Positions 14,910 to 24,600 of a stretch of 39,310 nt of DNA are shown here, in pieces (position 1 is the first letter of the stretch; every line of letters begins with the position of its first letter). Where the stretch lies: positions 1 through 39,310 of the forward strand of contig JAGVIE010000057.1 of assembly GCA_020056225.1 (NCBI GenBank), written 5' to 3'. Both the position numbers and the translations under genes were made by a program. The DNA is from Bacteroidota bacterium (GTDB lineage: Bacteria > Bacteroidota > Ignavibacteria > UBA10030 > SZUA-254). The notes under the pieces were generated by a model, which did not search any database, was not told the origin of the DNA, and saw only the letters and a list, made by a program, of their open reading frames with translations.

Positions 14910-17447
14910 ATGCAAATGGCTTTAACTAAAACCGCAAAAACATGGATCATAATAGCATCTATTCCGTTAGTGCTCCTTATCGCTGTGATAATCGGGTTAA
15001 AATTTTATCTGACGAGCGAACGTCTTAAAGCTCTCATCATCCCCACAATAGAAGACGCTACACACCGTACTGTTACCGTGCGGGATGTTTCATTCTCCGT
15101 ATTTCCGTCTTTCGCTGTTTCAATCGATGTTCTTAAAATATCAAACCCCGATGGAATGAAATTCGATAAAGAATATTTCCTCTCTCTCGATAACCTGAGG
15201 TTGAAAGTGAACCTTTTCGCACTGCTCAGCAATAAACTCGACATCAAGTACATTGTTCTCGATCATCCGGTCATCAACATGGAAGTGCTTGTAGATGGAT
15301 CCAATAATTATTCTATGTCGGAAAATAAATCTCCCGACGGAAATTTACATATCGAAAAAAACAGTGGCGGCGCACTTCTTCTTTCTAACCTTGAAATTAA
15401 TAATGGCGAGATTGAATTCATCAACCGGAAATCCGATTTACGATTTGTCATGCTCGGTGTAAATCAGAAATCTAGCATCTCCTCCGAAAGCGGAACAAGG
15501 TCAATAGAGATAAACGGAACCATCACGACTGAAAAAGTGAGCTATGGAACAATTGCCTCGTGGCTTCTTATCGATCAACCGCTGACGGGAACATTAAAAC
15601 TAACTTACAACATCGACAAAGATATTTTATCGTTCGATGCTGTCGAGGCAAAGTTAAAAGAACTTCCGCTAAATGTCTCCGGCTCGATCTCACAGCTACA
15701 ACAGGAAACGATGTTTTTCGATCTCACAATTTCAACACCCGGCACAAAAATGGGTCAGCTTCTCTCGCTCATTCCGGCGGATCTGCTAAAAGCTGCAAAG
15801 GGATTATCGAGTTCCGGCGACGTTAAGTTTTCGACAATCGTAAAGGGCGCGCTCGGTGAAATTCAGACCCCCGGCGCTGTCGGTTCATTTACGGTTTCGA
15901 ATGGAACTATACAGTACAGCGGACTTCCGAAATCGATTACAAACATAAATATTGCCGGCGGATTCAAACGACCCGAAGTTTGTTCCGGCGAAAAGCCGGT
16001 GGGGAATTTTTCGCTCGACAAATTCACTGCCTCACTCGGCGGGAATGAATTAAAAGGAAAAATGAGCGTTACGAATTTCGACGATCCGTTCCTTGCGGCT
16101 TCATTTGCAGGCACAGTAAACCTCAACGAAGTCAAAAATTTCTATCCCCTCGAGCAGGGAACTGAACTCGGAGGTACGATGAGGGGAGATGTTTCCATTG
16201 AAGGTAAAATAAAATTGCCGCAGGGCATCAAAGCAGATGGCAGGGTCGAATTCCAAAACGTCAGCATACAAACCGCCGGTTCAGCTAAACCTCTTAACAA
16301 TCTGAACGGTACAATTACATTCAACAACCAATTGATCGAATCCAAACAACTATCAATGAATATAGGTCAATCGGATTTGAATATAACATTTATAATGAAA
16401 AACTATCTCTGTTTGGTTTTGGAAGACAGCGCGAAGACCGGCAGAAAGCCGAGCGCTTCATTGACACTTACATCGAAGCAGCTACGTACGGTCGATTTAA
16501 TGCCTGCTGAAAGCAAGCCGCCAACCGGTTCTGAGAAGAAAAAATCGCAGGATAAGCAGAGCGGGTTTTTACCCGGGTTCGACATAGACGCCAATGTGAA
16601 TATCGATAAGCTTGCGACCGAGAAATTCGAGTTCAACAATGCTCATGGCGCGGTATCGATTTCGAACGGCATCATCAACTTGAAAAATTTTTCTATCAAC
16701 GCATTTCAGGGCAATATTCTATCTAAGGGAACGCTCGATGTGCGAGATGTCAAGACGCGTCCGTTTGATCTTGATCTGGAAATTGTAGGCGTAGAATCGA
16801 ACTCTATCTTATCGAAGTTTACTTCGTTCGGCAACAATATTTTCGGGAAGTTTTCGATGAACACAAAAATCAAAGGCGATTTGAACGACACTCTCGGTTT
16901 AAATACCAAGACACTTGCCGGCGACGGGAAGGTTCAGATATTCGACGGCAAACTATTAGGGTTTCCCTTGACTACTAAACTTTCAGAGTTTACAGGAATT
17001 AATGAACTTCGCGAAGTTAATTTCAAGAATTGGGTTAACGCTTTCACTATTGCCGATGGGCGCGTGAACATCAAAGACCTGAAAGTCAATGCCGGTTTAA
17101 CCGATTTCCTTGTCAATGGTTCGCACGGTCTCGATGGATCTATGACGTACAATTTAACGACCAAACTTCCCTCTTCGGTTTCCGATCGGCTAAAATTACC
17201 CGGTGTGGGCAGCCAGCTTATTCAATTCTTTAAGGATAAAGATGGGCGTATTAATTTAAACTTCGACGTTACCGGTATGACTTCAACTCCCGCGCTTAAA
17301 TTAAACACCAAAGCTCAGGAAGAAATGGCAAAGCAATCTTTAGAGCAAGCAAAACAGAGGCTTCTGGAACAGGGGAAGAAAAAAGTCGGTGACGATTTGC
17401 AGAAGAAGATCGATGAGGGATTAAAAAAATTGTTCAAGAAGCCGTAA
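14910..17447 (+). CDS. AsmA family protein
   Basis: An 845-residue envelope protein with one N-terminal membrane anchor (WIIIASIPLVLLIAVIIGLKF) and a long periplasmic beta-rich body. The segment after the anchor (LKALIIPTIEDATHRTVTVRDVSFSVFPSFAVSIDVLKISNPDG) is the AsmA N-terminal signature, and the C-terminal part (DGRVNIKDLKVNAGLTDFLVNGS, GLDGSMTYNLTTKLP) matches the AsmA-like C-terminal domain. Family members form bridge-like grooves that move phospholipids between membranes. The ATG at 14910 has a GAGGAAA site; an in-frame ATG two codons later is possible. rsmA starts three bases after its stop. Confidence 0.9.
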   Translation: MQMALTKTAKTWIIIASIPLVLLIAVIIGLKFYLTSERLKALIIPTIEDATHRTVTVRDVSFSVFPSFAVSIDVLKISNPDGMKFDKEYFLSLDNLRLKVNLFALLSNKLDIKYIVLDHPVINMEVLVDGSNNYSMSENKSPDGNLHIEKNSGGALLLSNLEINNGEIEFINRKSDLRFVMLGVNQKSSISSESGTRSIEINGTITTEKVSYGTIASWLLIDQPLTGTLKLTYNIDKDILSFDAVEAKLKELPLNVSGSISQLQQETMFFDLTISTPGTKMGQLLSLIPADLLKAAKGLSSSGDVKFSTIVKGALGEIQTPGAVGSFTVSNGTIQYSGLPKSITNINIAGGFKRPEVCSGEKPVGNFSLDKFTASLGGNELKGKMSVTNFDDPFLAASFAGTVNLNEVKNFYPLEQGTELGGTMRGDVSIEGKIKLPQGIKADGRVEFQNVSIQTAGSAKPLNNLNGTITFNNQLIESKQLSMNIGQSDLNITFIMKNYLCLVLEDSAKTGRKPSASLTLTSKQLRTVDLMPAESKPPTGSEKKKSQDKQSGFLPGFDIDANVNIDKLATEKFEFNNAHGAVSISNGIINLKNFSINAFQGNILSKGTLDVRDVKTRPFDLDLEIVGVESNSILSKFTSFGNNIFGKFSMNTKIKGDLNDTLGLNTKTLAGDGKVQIFDGKLLGFPLTTKLSEFTGINELREVNFKNWVNAFTIADGRVNIKDLKVNAGLTDFLVNGSHGLDGSMTYNLTTKLPSSVSDRLKLPGVGSQLIQFFKDKDGRINLNFDVTGMTSTPALKLNTKAQEEMAKQSLEQAKQRLLEQGKKKVGDDLQKKIDEGLKKLFKKP

Positions 17448-17450
17448 ATA

Positions 17451-18278
17451 ATGGCTCCGATTACTCGTTTAAAAATCAAGCCGAAACAATCCCTCGGTCA
17501 AAATTTTCTAACCGATGATAATATTGCCCGGAACATAGTCCGCGAATTACACTTAAAAGAAGATGATATTATTATTGAAATCGGACCGGGACAAGGCGCG
17601 CTCACAAAACATCTTGCAGGAAAAACAAGAAAACTCATTGCCGTAGAAGTGGATAAAAGAGTTGTAAATGAACTTCGTGACAATTATCAGTCGGAAAATG
17701 TCGAAATAGTACATCAGGATTTTTTAAAGGTATCGCTTTCACAGATTCAGGAAAGATTCAAAATCAAACTCCGGCTGGTGGGCAATATCCCCTATCATCT
17801 TACAAGCCCGATATTATTTAAAGCGTTCGAAGAGCGGAATGCTGTTCAAGACATAACAATGATGATTCAGAGGGAAGTCTCACGAAGGATAGCTTCGAAG
17901 CCAAACAGCAAAGATTACGGGATTCTTTCGGTATTTTCTCATTTTTACGGATCTCCGAAGTGTCTCTTCAACGTTTCCCCAAATTGTTTTTATCCGAAAC
18001 CCAAAGTAACTTCTACTGTAGTACAAATACAATTACATGAAAGAATTCCTTACAAGGTCGATAGAAAATTGTTTGCGCTGGTTGTTCGCACTGCTTTCGG
18101 GAAGAGAAGGAAAACGTTGAGCAACAGTCTTTCATATCTTCCATACAGCAAAGAAATTATGAACTCTCTCTTAGAAAAAGTCGAATTCCCTCTTGATATG
18201 CGTCCCGAACAATTGACAGTTGAGCAATTTGTCGAGTTGACAAAACAAATCGAACAATCGCTGAAACGAGATTCATGA
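17451..18278 (+). CDS. rsmA: 16S rRNA dimethyladenosine transferase
   Basis: RsmA/KsgA dimethylates two adjacent adenines near the 3' end of 16S rRNA during small-subunit maturation. The 275-residue sequence has the expected motifs: KPKQSLGQNFLTDDNIARNI, the SAM-binding IIEIGPGQGALTKHL, the acidic VEVDKR, and the catalytic NIPYHLTSPILFK; the C-terminal domain FYPKPKVTSTVVQI and TAFGKRRKTLSNSL is complete. It lies between the AsmA gene and a PAP2 gene whose ATG overlaps its stop. Confidence 0.97.
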   Translation: MAPITRLKIKPKQSLGQNFLTDDNIARNIVRELHLKEDDIIIEIGPGQGALTKHLAGKTRKLIAVEVDKRVVNELRDNYQSENVEIVHQDFLKVSLSQIQERFKIKLRLVGNIPYHLTSPILFKAFEERNAVQDITMMIQREVSRRIASKPNSKDYGILSVFSHFYGSPKCLFNVSPNCFYPKPKVTSTVVQIQLHERIPYKVDRKLFALVVRTAFGKRRKTLSNSLSYLPYSKEIMNSLLEKVEFPLDMRPEQLTVEQFVELTKQIEQSLKRDS

Positions 18279-19237
18279 TGAATTTCATCGATTCATTTCG
18301 GAAACTCCGGGCTGTGGATGTTGTAATAATAATATTCATCCACATTCTCTCGTTGATTAGCATTGTTTTTCTGTCCGGTGAACAGACGCGGCTTCTCATT
18401 GTGGTTGTAAATTTAATAGTGACTGCTTTTATAATATTGCTGTCGCGCGCTTGCCAAACTTCAACTGGCGGAATTGTAAGTCGCTTATATGATTGGTATC
18501 CGGTGCCGATGATATTTTTCATTTTCAAGGAAGTGCACATCGTAATTCAGTCCCTCGCGCGAAACAATTGGGACAACGCATTTATAGGAATCGATAGAGC
18601 AATCTTCGGCGTTGATCCAACTGTCTGGCTTGCAAAATTTGCATCGCCGGTTCTGACCGAAATCCTGCAAGTTGCATACGCGAGTTATTATTTTATTATG
18701 CTCGCTGTCGGATTCGAGCTGTATATGAAAAAGGAAAATATAAAATTTTCATTTTCCATATTCACGATTGTTTATGGCTTCGTTCTTTCATACTTAGGTT
18801 ATCTGGCGTTTCCGGCTGTGGGACCGAGATTTACTCTTCATGATTTTTACGCCATGGATGCCGAGCTTCCCGGCGTTTGGTTAACCAATTCTATCAGAGA
18901 TTTTATCAATGCCGGTGAATCGATAACAAAGGGTACAACTAACGCAATCGCAGTCGCTCAACGGGATGTGTTCCCGAGTGGTCACACTCAAATGACGCTT
19001 ATTAGTATGTTTCTCGCGGCTCGTTATAAGCTGACATCCCGTCACTTGATTCATTTTTTCGGAACATTACTTACTATCAGCACTGTTTATTTACGGTACC
19101 ATTACGTAGTCGATCTTTTTGGTGGAATCATTTTTACGTTATTCACCCTTTGGAGTGCGCCGAAGTTATTTATCTTTTGGGAAAGGCATCGAACAGCCGG
19201 GAAAGTTATCGATCGCGATTTTGATAAGATGTTCTGA
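18275..19237 (+). CDS. PAP2 superfamily membrane phosphatase
   Basis: A 320-residue polytopic membrane protein (about six hydrophobic helices) with the PAP2 catalytic motifs: PSGHTQMT at residues 234-241 and RYHYVVDLFGG at 274-284, where His276 and Asp280 are the expected catalytic pair. The GIDRAIFGVDPTVWL segment (about 105-119) and a late PAP2 core resemble the subgroup related to inositol-phosphoceramide synthase/phosphatidic-acid phosphatases, acting on lipid phosphates at the membrane. The first motif KxxxxxxRP is not evident, as is usual in that subgroup. Its ATG overlaps the rsmA stop (ATGATGA), so translation is coupled. Confidence 0.85.
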   Translation: MMNFIDSFRKLRAVDVVIIIFIHILSLISIVFLSGEQTRLLIVVVNLIVTAFIILLSRACQTSTGGIVSRLYDWYPVPMIFFIFKEVHIVIQSLARNNWDNAFIGIDRAIFGVDPTVWLAKFASPVLTEILQVAYASYYFIMLAVGFELYMKKENIKFSFSIFTIVYGFVLSYLGYLAFPAVGPRFTLHDFYAMDAELPGVWLTNSIRDFINAGESITKGTTNAIAVAQRDVFPSGHTQMTLISMFLAARYKLTSRHLIHFFGTLLTISTVYLRYHYVVDLFGGIIFTLFTLWSAPKLFIFWERHRTAGKVIDRDFDKMF

Positions 19238-19255
19238 TAAAATTCCAGCTAAACC

Positions 19256-19381
19256 TTATAGTCCACTTCCGGAAAGTAGAAGAATTGCGCTTAGAATAAT
19301 TAGTATTATTGAAGTGCCCCACCCGACAATATCGTGAAATATGTTGCCGGCATACCATTCCCTTATCTTCGCCTTATTCAC
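19256..19381 (-). CDS. Possible 41-residue single-helix membrane protein
   Basis: A GTG-initiated frame encoding VNKAKIREWYAGNIFHDIVG followed by the very hydrophobic run TSIILIILSAILLLSGSGL and a stop. The charge distribution (basic, then a 19-residue helix) is that of a small membrane protein. No convincing Shine-Dalgarno is present, but a TATACT -10-like box lies just upstream on the minus strand. It may also be the 3' remnant of a larger decayed membrane-protein gene. Confidence 0.3.
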   Translation of the reverse strand: MNKAKIREWYAGNIFHDIVGWGTSIILIILSAILLLSGSGL

Positions 19382-19452
19382 GATGACTATCTTTTAAGTA
19401 TAAACTAAGTGTAGTATGAAATCGGACACAACAATTCCTTCACGCCGATCTT

Positions 19453-19481
19453 TTGCATTTAATACTCCCTTTTTGTAATTT
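19453..19481 (+). promoter_or_regulatory. Putative promoter for the plsC-kdsB-DUF502-pyrG operon
   Basis: TTGCAT (19453-19458), a 17-base spacer and TAATTT (19476-19481). The leader to the plsC ATG would be about 155 bases, long enough for the leader ORF described separately. Confidence 0.45.
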
Positions 19482-19528
19482 ATGCAAACAAAGATGCAAT
19501 TCACCTGTGAAAGGAGCGCATTGCGCCG

Positions 19529-19645
19529 ATGAAATCTTCGCCGGAACATTTCTTTTACTTACTGCACCCTTCTATTTATTTCACGGTTACTATATCGATA
19601 AAATTACCCCACCACCGGGCACTAAGAGGAACGTATCAAATATGA
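19529..19645 (+). CDS. Possible leader peptide overlapping the plsC start
   Basis: A 38-codon frame beginning MKSSPEHFFYLLHPSIY, preceded by GAAAGGAG (19509-19516) at 12-base spacing. Its TGA stop (19643-19645) overlaps the plsC ATG (19642-19644) as ATGA, the arrangement of coupled translation used by the next genes of the operon. The composition does not look like a known protein, so it may be a regulatory leader or chance. Confidence 0.25.
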   Translation: MKSSPEHFFYLLHPSIYFTVTISIKLPHHRALRGTYQI

Positions 19646-20349
19646 TCGTATCCTGGATAAAAATCCTCATGATTTTTTTGTATACGGCAGTTGTCGCTGT
19701 TCTAACATTGTTATCGATTCCCTTCGATCGTCACGGCAACTTATATCATGGATGCGCACGGTTATTTGCCCGAGGTGTCCTGGTAATCAGCGGAGTAAAA
19801 GTCATAGTAGAAGGTGCCGGGAATTTAGATCGGTCAAAGAGTTACATTTATATTTCAAATCATGCCAGCCAGTTTGACATTCCTTCCATCATTGCGGGAA
19901 TACCTGATCAGATCCGTCTTGTATACAAGAAGGAGTTGGAAAAAGTCCCATTCATGGGATGGGCATTAAAGTTCGGCAAAATCTATATAAGCATAAACCG
20001 GGCTAAGGGTATAGATGCCGCGCAAAGTCTCGAAGAAGCCGCAAAAAATATTCGCACAGGCGCTTCCGTTCTTCTTTTCGCTGAAGGCACTCGTTCGCCG
20101 GACGGTAAACTTCAACAATTTAAGCGCGGTCCATTTTACCTTGCAGTAAAATCGGGCATTCCGGTTATTCCGGTTACTATCAATGGAAGTCATAAGATTC
20201 TTCCAAAACATTCAACAAGAATCAAGCCGGGAATAATTCGTTTAGTGCTGGCAAATGAGATCAAGCCACCGCAGGAAGGCGGAAAAGAAACCGAGTTATT
20301 ACTGCGCGATGAAGTTCGGGAAATCATACAAAAAAACTTAGCGGAATGA
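19642..20349 (+). CDS. plsC: 1-acyl-sn-glycerol-3-phosphate acyltransferase
   Basis: PlsC converts lysophosphatidate to phosphatidate at the inner membrane. Although the frame is open upstream to 19453, the ATG at 19642 has an AAGAGGA site and is followed directly by the expected N-terminal membrane helix (IVSWIKILMIFLYTAVVAVL), giving 235 residues, a normal length. Catalytic box NHASQFD (residues 73-79, H-x4-D) and the substrate box FAEGTRSPDG (146-155) are intact, as is the later GIPVIPVTI motif. The stop overlaps the kdsB start (ATGA). Confidence 0.93.
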   Translation: MIVSWIKILMIFLYTAVVAVLTLLSIPFDRHGNLYHGCARLFARGVLVISGVKVIVEGAGNLDRSKSYIYISNHASQFDIPSIIAGIPDQIRLVYKKELEKVPFMGWALKFGKIYISINRAKGIDAAQSLEEAAKNIRTGASVLLFAEGTRSPDGKLQQFKRGPFYLAVKSGIPVIPVTINGSHKILPKHSTRIKPGIIRLVLANEIKPPQEGGKETELLLRDEVREIIQKNLAE

Positions 20350-21122
20350 AAAATAAATTGAATATAATCGCAATAATTCCGGCGCGCTACGCCTCAACCC
20401 GCCTACCGGCAAAACCTCTGATCGATCTTTGTGGTAAACCGATGATTCAACATGTCTATGAACGGACAAAGCGGTCGACACTCGTTGACAGAGTTATCGT
20501 TGCAACCGACCATGAAGAAATTGTTCAAGCAGTAAAAAAATTCAACGGCGAAGTTATGATGACTCCCCCCGATCTCAAATCGGGCAGCGACCGAATCGCT
20601 TATGCGGCGAAAGAACTTGATCAGGCGGATATCATTGTCAACGTTCAAGGTGACGAACCGTTGGTTGCCCCGGAGACGATTGATGAAACAATTCGACCCT
20701 TAATTAACGATACTGCGATTCAGGTTGGAACAGCAATAAAAAAGATTACGTTAACCGACGAATTGACAAACCCGAACATAGTGAAAGTTGTGATCGATAC
20801 GAATGATTTTGCATTATATTTTTCACGGTCACCGATTCCCTATTATAGAGATGATGTAAAAATAGAAAACTGGCACCATCGTCATACATACTATAAACAT
20901 TTCGGTTTATATGTTTTCAGGAGAGATTTCCTTTTTCTGTTTACTTCGTGGAAGGAATCGATGCTGGAACGCACCGAAAAACTAGAACAATTACGCATCA
21001 TTGAGAACGGATATAAAATAAAAGTCGCGGTCACAGAGCACGACAGCGTCCCCGTTGATACTATGGAAGATGCGGATCGAGTAAGAAGTATTTTAAAACA
21101 ATCGAAAGCGCAAAGTTCATGA
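20346..21122 (+). CDS. kdsB: 3-deoxy-manno-octulosonate cytidylyltransferase
   Basis: KdsB activates KDO as CMP-KDO for LPS inner-core synthesis. The 258-residue sequence has the CTP-binding start IIPARYASTRLPAKPLIDL, GKPMIQHVYERT, IVATDHEEI, the NVQGDEPLVAPETID acidic motif, and SRSPIPYYRD with YKHFGLYVFRRDFL. It is proof that the organism is a Gram-negative making KDO-containing LPS. It overlaps plsC upstream and DUF502 downstream by 4 bases each, so translation is coupled along the operon. Confidence 0.97.
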   Translation: MKNKLNIIAIIPARYASTRLPAKPLIDLCGKPMIQHVYERTKRSTLVDRVIVATDHEEIVQAVKKFNGEVMMTPPDLKSGSDRIAYAAKELDQADIIVNVQGDEPLVAPETIDETIRPLINDTAIQVGTAIKKITLTDELTNPNIVKVVIDTNDFALYFSRSPIPYYRDDVKIENWHHRHTYYKHFGLYVFRRDFLFLFTSWKESMLERTEKLEQLRIIENGYKIKVAVTEHDSVPVDTMEDADRVRSILKQSKAQSS

Positions 21123-21748
21123 ATACTGACGAAAGCAAACCGACCTTTTGGGGAGTTTTACGAAACACATTCGGCAGAGGATTAGTTGTTATGGTTCCCG
21201 TAGTAATAACTTTCTGGGTTTTGAATATTCTCTTCAGCGCAGTGGATGGAATTGCGTCGCCGATATTCGACAGGATATTCGAAAGACACATTCCGGGCAT
21301 CGGATTCATAACTATGATTGTACTGATACTCATAGTCGGGTCTTTATCCCGCAATCTTATTGCCCGCACTGTGCTCAGAACGTTTGAGCGGCTCATCTCA
21401 ACTGTGCCTCTTGCCCGGACTATCTACACGGCTATGAAAGATATCATCAGCGCTCTGCAGCCCGGTAAAAAGGGAAGATCTTTCCGCGAGGTCGTGATAA
21501 TCGAGTATCCAAGTCCGGGCTTTTCAACTATTGGATTCGTGACTAACGAAATCTCAATTGAAAATCAAAATGAACTTGAGGAAATGATCAGCGTTTATAT
21601 TCCTAATCCGCCAAACCCGACTTCCGGATTTCTTGTATTGGTTCCGCGTAAGAGCGCGAAGACCCTGCAGATGACAGTGGAAGAAGGATTGAAGCTGGTT
21701 CTTTCGGGTGGAATAGTTACTTCAGGCAATCTCACAATGAAATCTTGA
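21119..21748 (+). CDS. DUF502 family membrane protein
   Basis: A 209-residue protein with two membrane helices (about 20-42, RGLVVMVPVVITFWVLNILF, and 58-75, GFITMIVLILIVGSL) and a soluble C-terminal part. Family motifs: RTFERLISTVPLARTIYTAMKDII, REVVIIEYPSPGFSTIGFVT and the closing EEGLKLVLSGGIVT. DUF502 members are widespread and linked by neighbourhood to envelope genes; no biochemical role is established. The ATG overlaps the kdsB stop (ATGA). Confidence 0.9.
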   Translation: MNTDESKPTFWGVLRNTFGRGLVVMVPVVITFWVLNILFSAVDGIASPIFDRIFERHIPGIGFITMIVLILIVGSLSRNLIARTVLRTFERLISTVPLARTIYTAMKDIISALQPGKKGRSFREVVIIEYPSPGFSTIGFVTNEISIENQNELEEMISVYIPNPPNPTSGFLVLVPRKSAKTLQMTVEEGLKLVLSGGIVTSGNLTMKS

Positions 21749-23371
<1,623 letters not shown>

Positions 23372-23526
23372 CATTAAGTTTATAAATAGAATTACTCTCA
23401 CTTACAACTTTGATCGCGTTTTTGATTTGAGCTTAACTTTACCCGGCGCAAATTCGGGGAAAATATTTTTTGTGCTTCATAGAGATTAAGTATATTTGGA
23501 CTAAGTAAAGAACAAACATCGTTGAT

Positions 23527-24333
23527 ATGCTAATGCGTCAGCCTATAGGATCAATTTATTTATTGCTTCTGACTTTTATTCTGTCCGCGTCGGTGTTTTC
23601 TCAATCGCCATATAAATGTTCGTGGACAAAAGATGGAATAATTTTCGGAACAAGTTTAGCGACGGGTGTCACCGCTCTCACAGTCGATAATCTGCCGAAA
23701 CCTGTAACACCCGGTGAAATCAATGGACTCTCGAGACTATCGATAAGCCGGTTTGACCGCGGTGCAACATATAAGTTTTCGGCAAATCTCGATGAAGCCA
23801 GTAATGCGGTTGTCGGGATCAGCATAACTGCCCCGATAGTTCTCTTGCTCGACAGTTCAATGCGGAAAGATTGGAAGACGATAACCGTAATGTACATAGA
23901 GACCATGACAATCTCAGTTTCACTTCCATCCCTTGGTAAGGGCGCCGCAAAAAGGATTCGTCCCTTTGTTTACAACCCTGATGTTCCGCTTGAAAAAAAA
24001 ACTACAGCCGAGGCTAGAAAGTCGTTTTTTTCCAGACATACTACTCTTGCGTTCGCTTCGGCAGTTTTCATCTCGACAGTTTATAGCAGCTACCATCCGC
24101 AATCCGATTGGAAGCCGTATATATGGGCAGGCTCGCTTCTGGGGGCAGGCTGTGTCGGATACTTACGATACGAATCGGGGTCGCACTTCCCAACAGATAT
24201 AATCACCGGCGGATTGATAGGTGGAGCAATCGGGTATCTGATTCCATTATTGCATCAGATAAGTGATGAAACCTTGAGTGTTTACCCTTCCATCGGACAG
24301 TCACCGGGAGTTTCAATGCAAATTAAGTTTTGA
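23527..24333 (+). CDS. Exported PAP2-family phosphatase
   Basis: A 268-residue protein with an N-terminal signal peptide (IYLLLLTFILSASVFSQ). PAP2 motifs are complete: KRIRPFVYNP (142-151), SRHTTLAFA (169-177), and RYESGSHFPTDIITGG (214-229), so the catalytic His and Asp residues (171, 220, 224) are present. The last part is a glycine-rich hydrophobic segment. It probably removes phosphate from a lipid or polyprenyl carrier on the periplasmic side. It differs from the multi-helix PAP2 protein at 18275 in having a cleavable signal. Start ATG 23527 or 23533. A TATATT box lies about 30 bases upstream, but no good -35 is evident. Confidence 0.85.
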   Translation: MLMRQPIGSIYLLLLTFILSASVFSQSPYKCSWTKDGIIFGTSLATGVTALTVDNLPKPVTPGEINGLSRLSISRFDRGATYKFSANLDEASNAVVGISITAPIVLLLDSSMRKDWKTITVMYIETMTISVSLPSLGKGAAKRIRPFVYNPDVPLEKKTTAEARKSFFSRHTTLAFASAVFISTVYSSYHPQSDWKPYIWAGSLLGAGCVGYLRYESGSHFPTDIITGGLIGGAIGYLIPLLHQISDETLSVYPSIGQSPGVSMQIKF

Positions 24334-24439
24334 ATATGAAGGGATTAATATTCGTGGTTGTTCATTCATTTCCATAAGATTTTTTCCAAGAGACTTCTGA
24401 TTTATTCGTTTTTTGTCATGTTTCTCCCGCTTCAGATGG

Positions 24440-24510
24440 AAAAACATCTTGATTCTAAAGAATATGAGACCGTTCTCCAGTCTTCCGACTGGATCAGGGT
24501 GACGATAAGA
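24440..24510. repeat. Palindromic intergenic element
   Basis: TCCAGTC (24476-24482) pairs with GACTGGA (24487-24493) across TTCC. The flanking GGATCAGGGTGACGA wording looks like a dispersed repeat rather than unique regulatory DNA. It is in the gap between the PAP2 gene and the T9SS gene. Confidence 0.4.
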
Positions 24511-24544
24511 ATGATTTTTCAGAAGATTCTCCAAATTAATCCTC

Positions 24545-24573
24545 TTGATTCTTAGTTTAATTCCACGTATTTT
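24545..24573 (+). promoter_or_regulatory. Putative promoter for the T9SS cargo gene
   Basis: TTGATT (24545-24550), a 17-base spacer and TATTTT (24568-24573), ending 27 bases before the start codon at 24601. Confidence 0.45.
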
Positions 24574-24600
24574 TTCTCATTCCATTTTATCAATTATTTT

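Larger units (their letters stand above)
19238..19641. other. 404-bp gap with two possible small ORFs and the plsC promoter
   Basis: No long gene. The left half holds a possible minus-strand membrane micro-protein (19256-19381). The right half holds the promoter at 19453-19481 and a possible leader ORF (19529-19645) that ends in an ATGA overlap with the plsC start. The plus-strand frame of plsC is open back to 19453, but the added residues do not resemble the acyltransferase family. No terminator is evident after the PAP2 gene. Confidence 0.5.

Noticed and set aside
19453-19641. 63-codon N-terminal extension of plsC with several cysteines
   Set aside because: Does not resemble the family, and the ATG at 19642 has a good ribosome site and starts the expected membrane helix.
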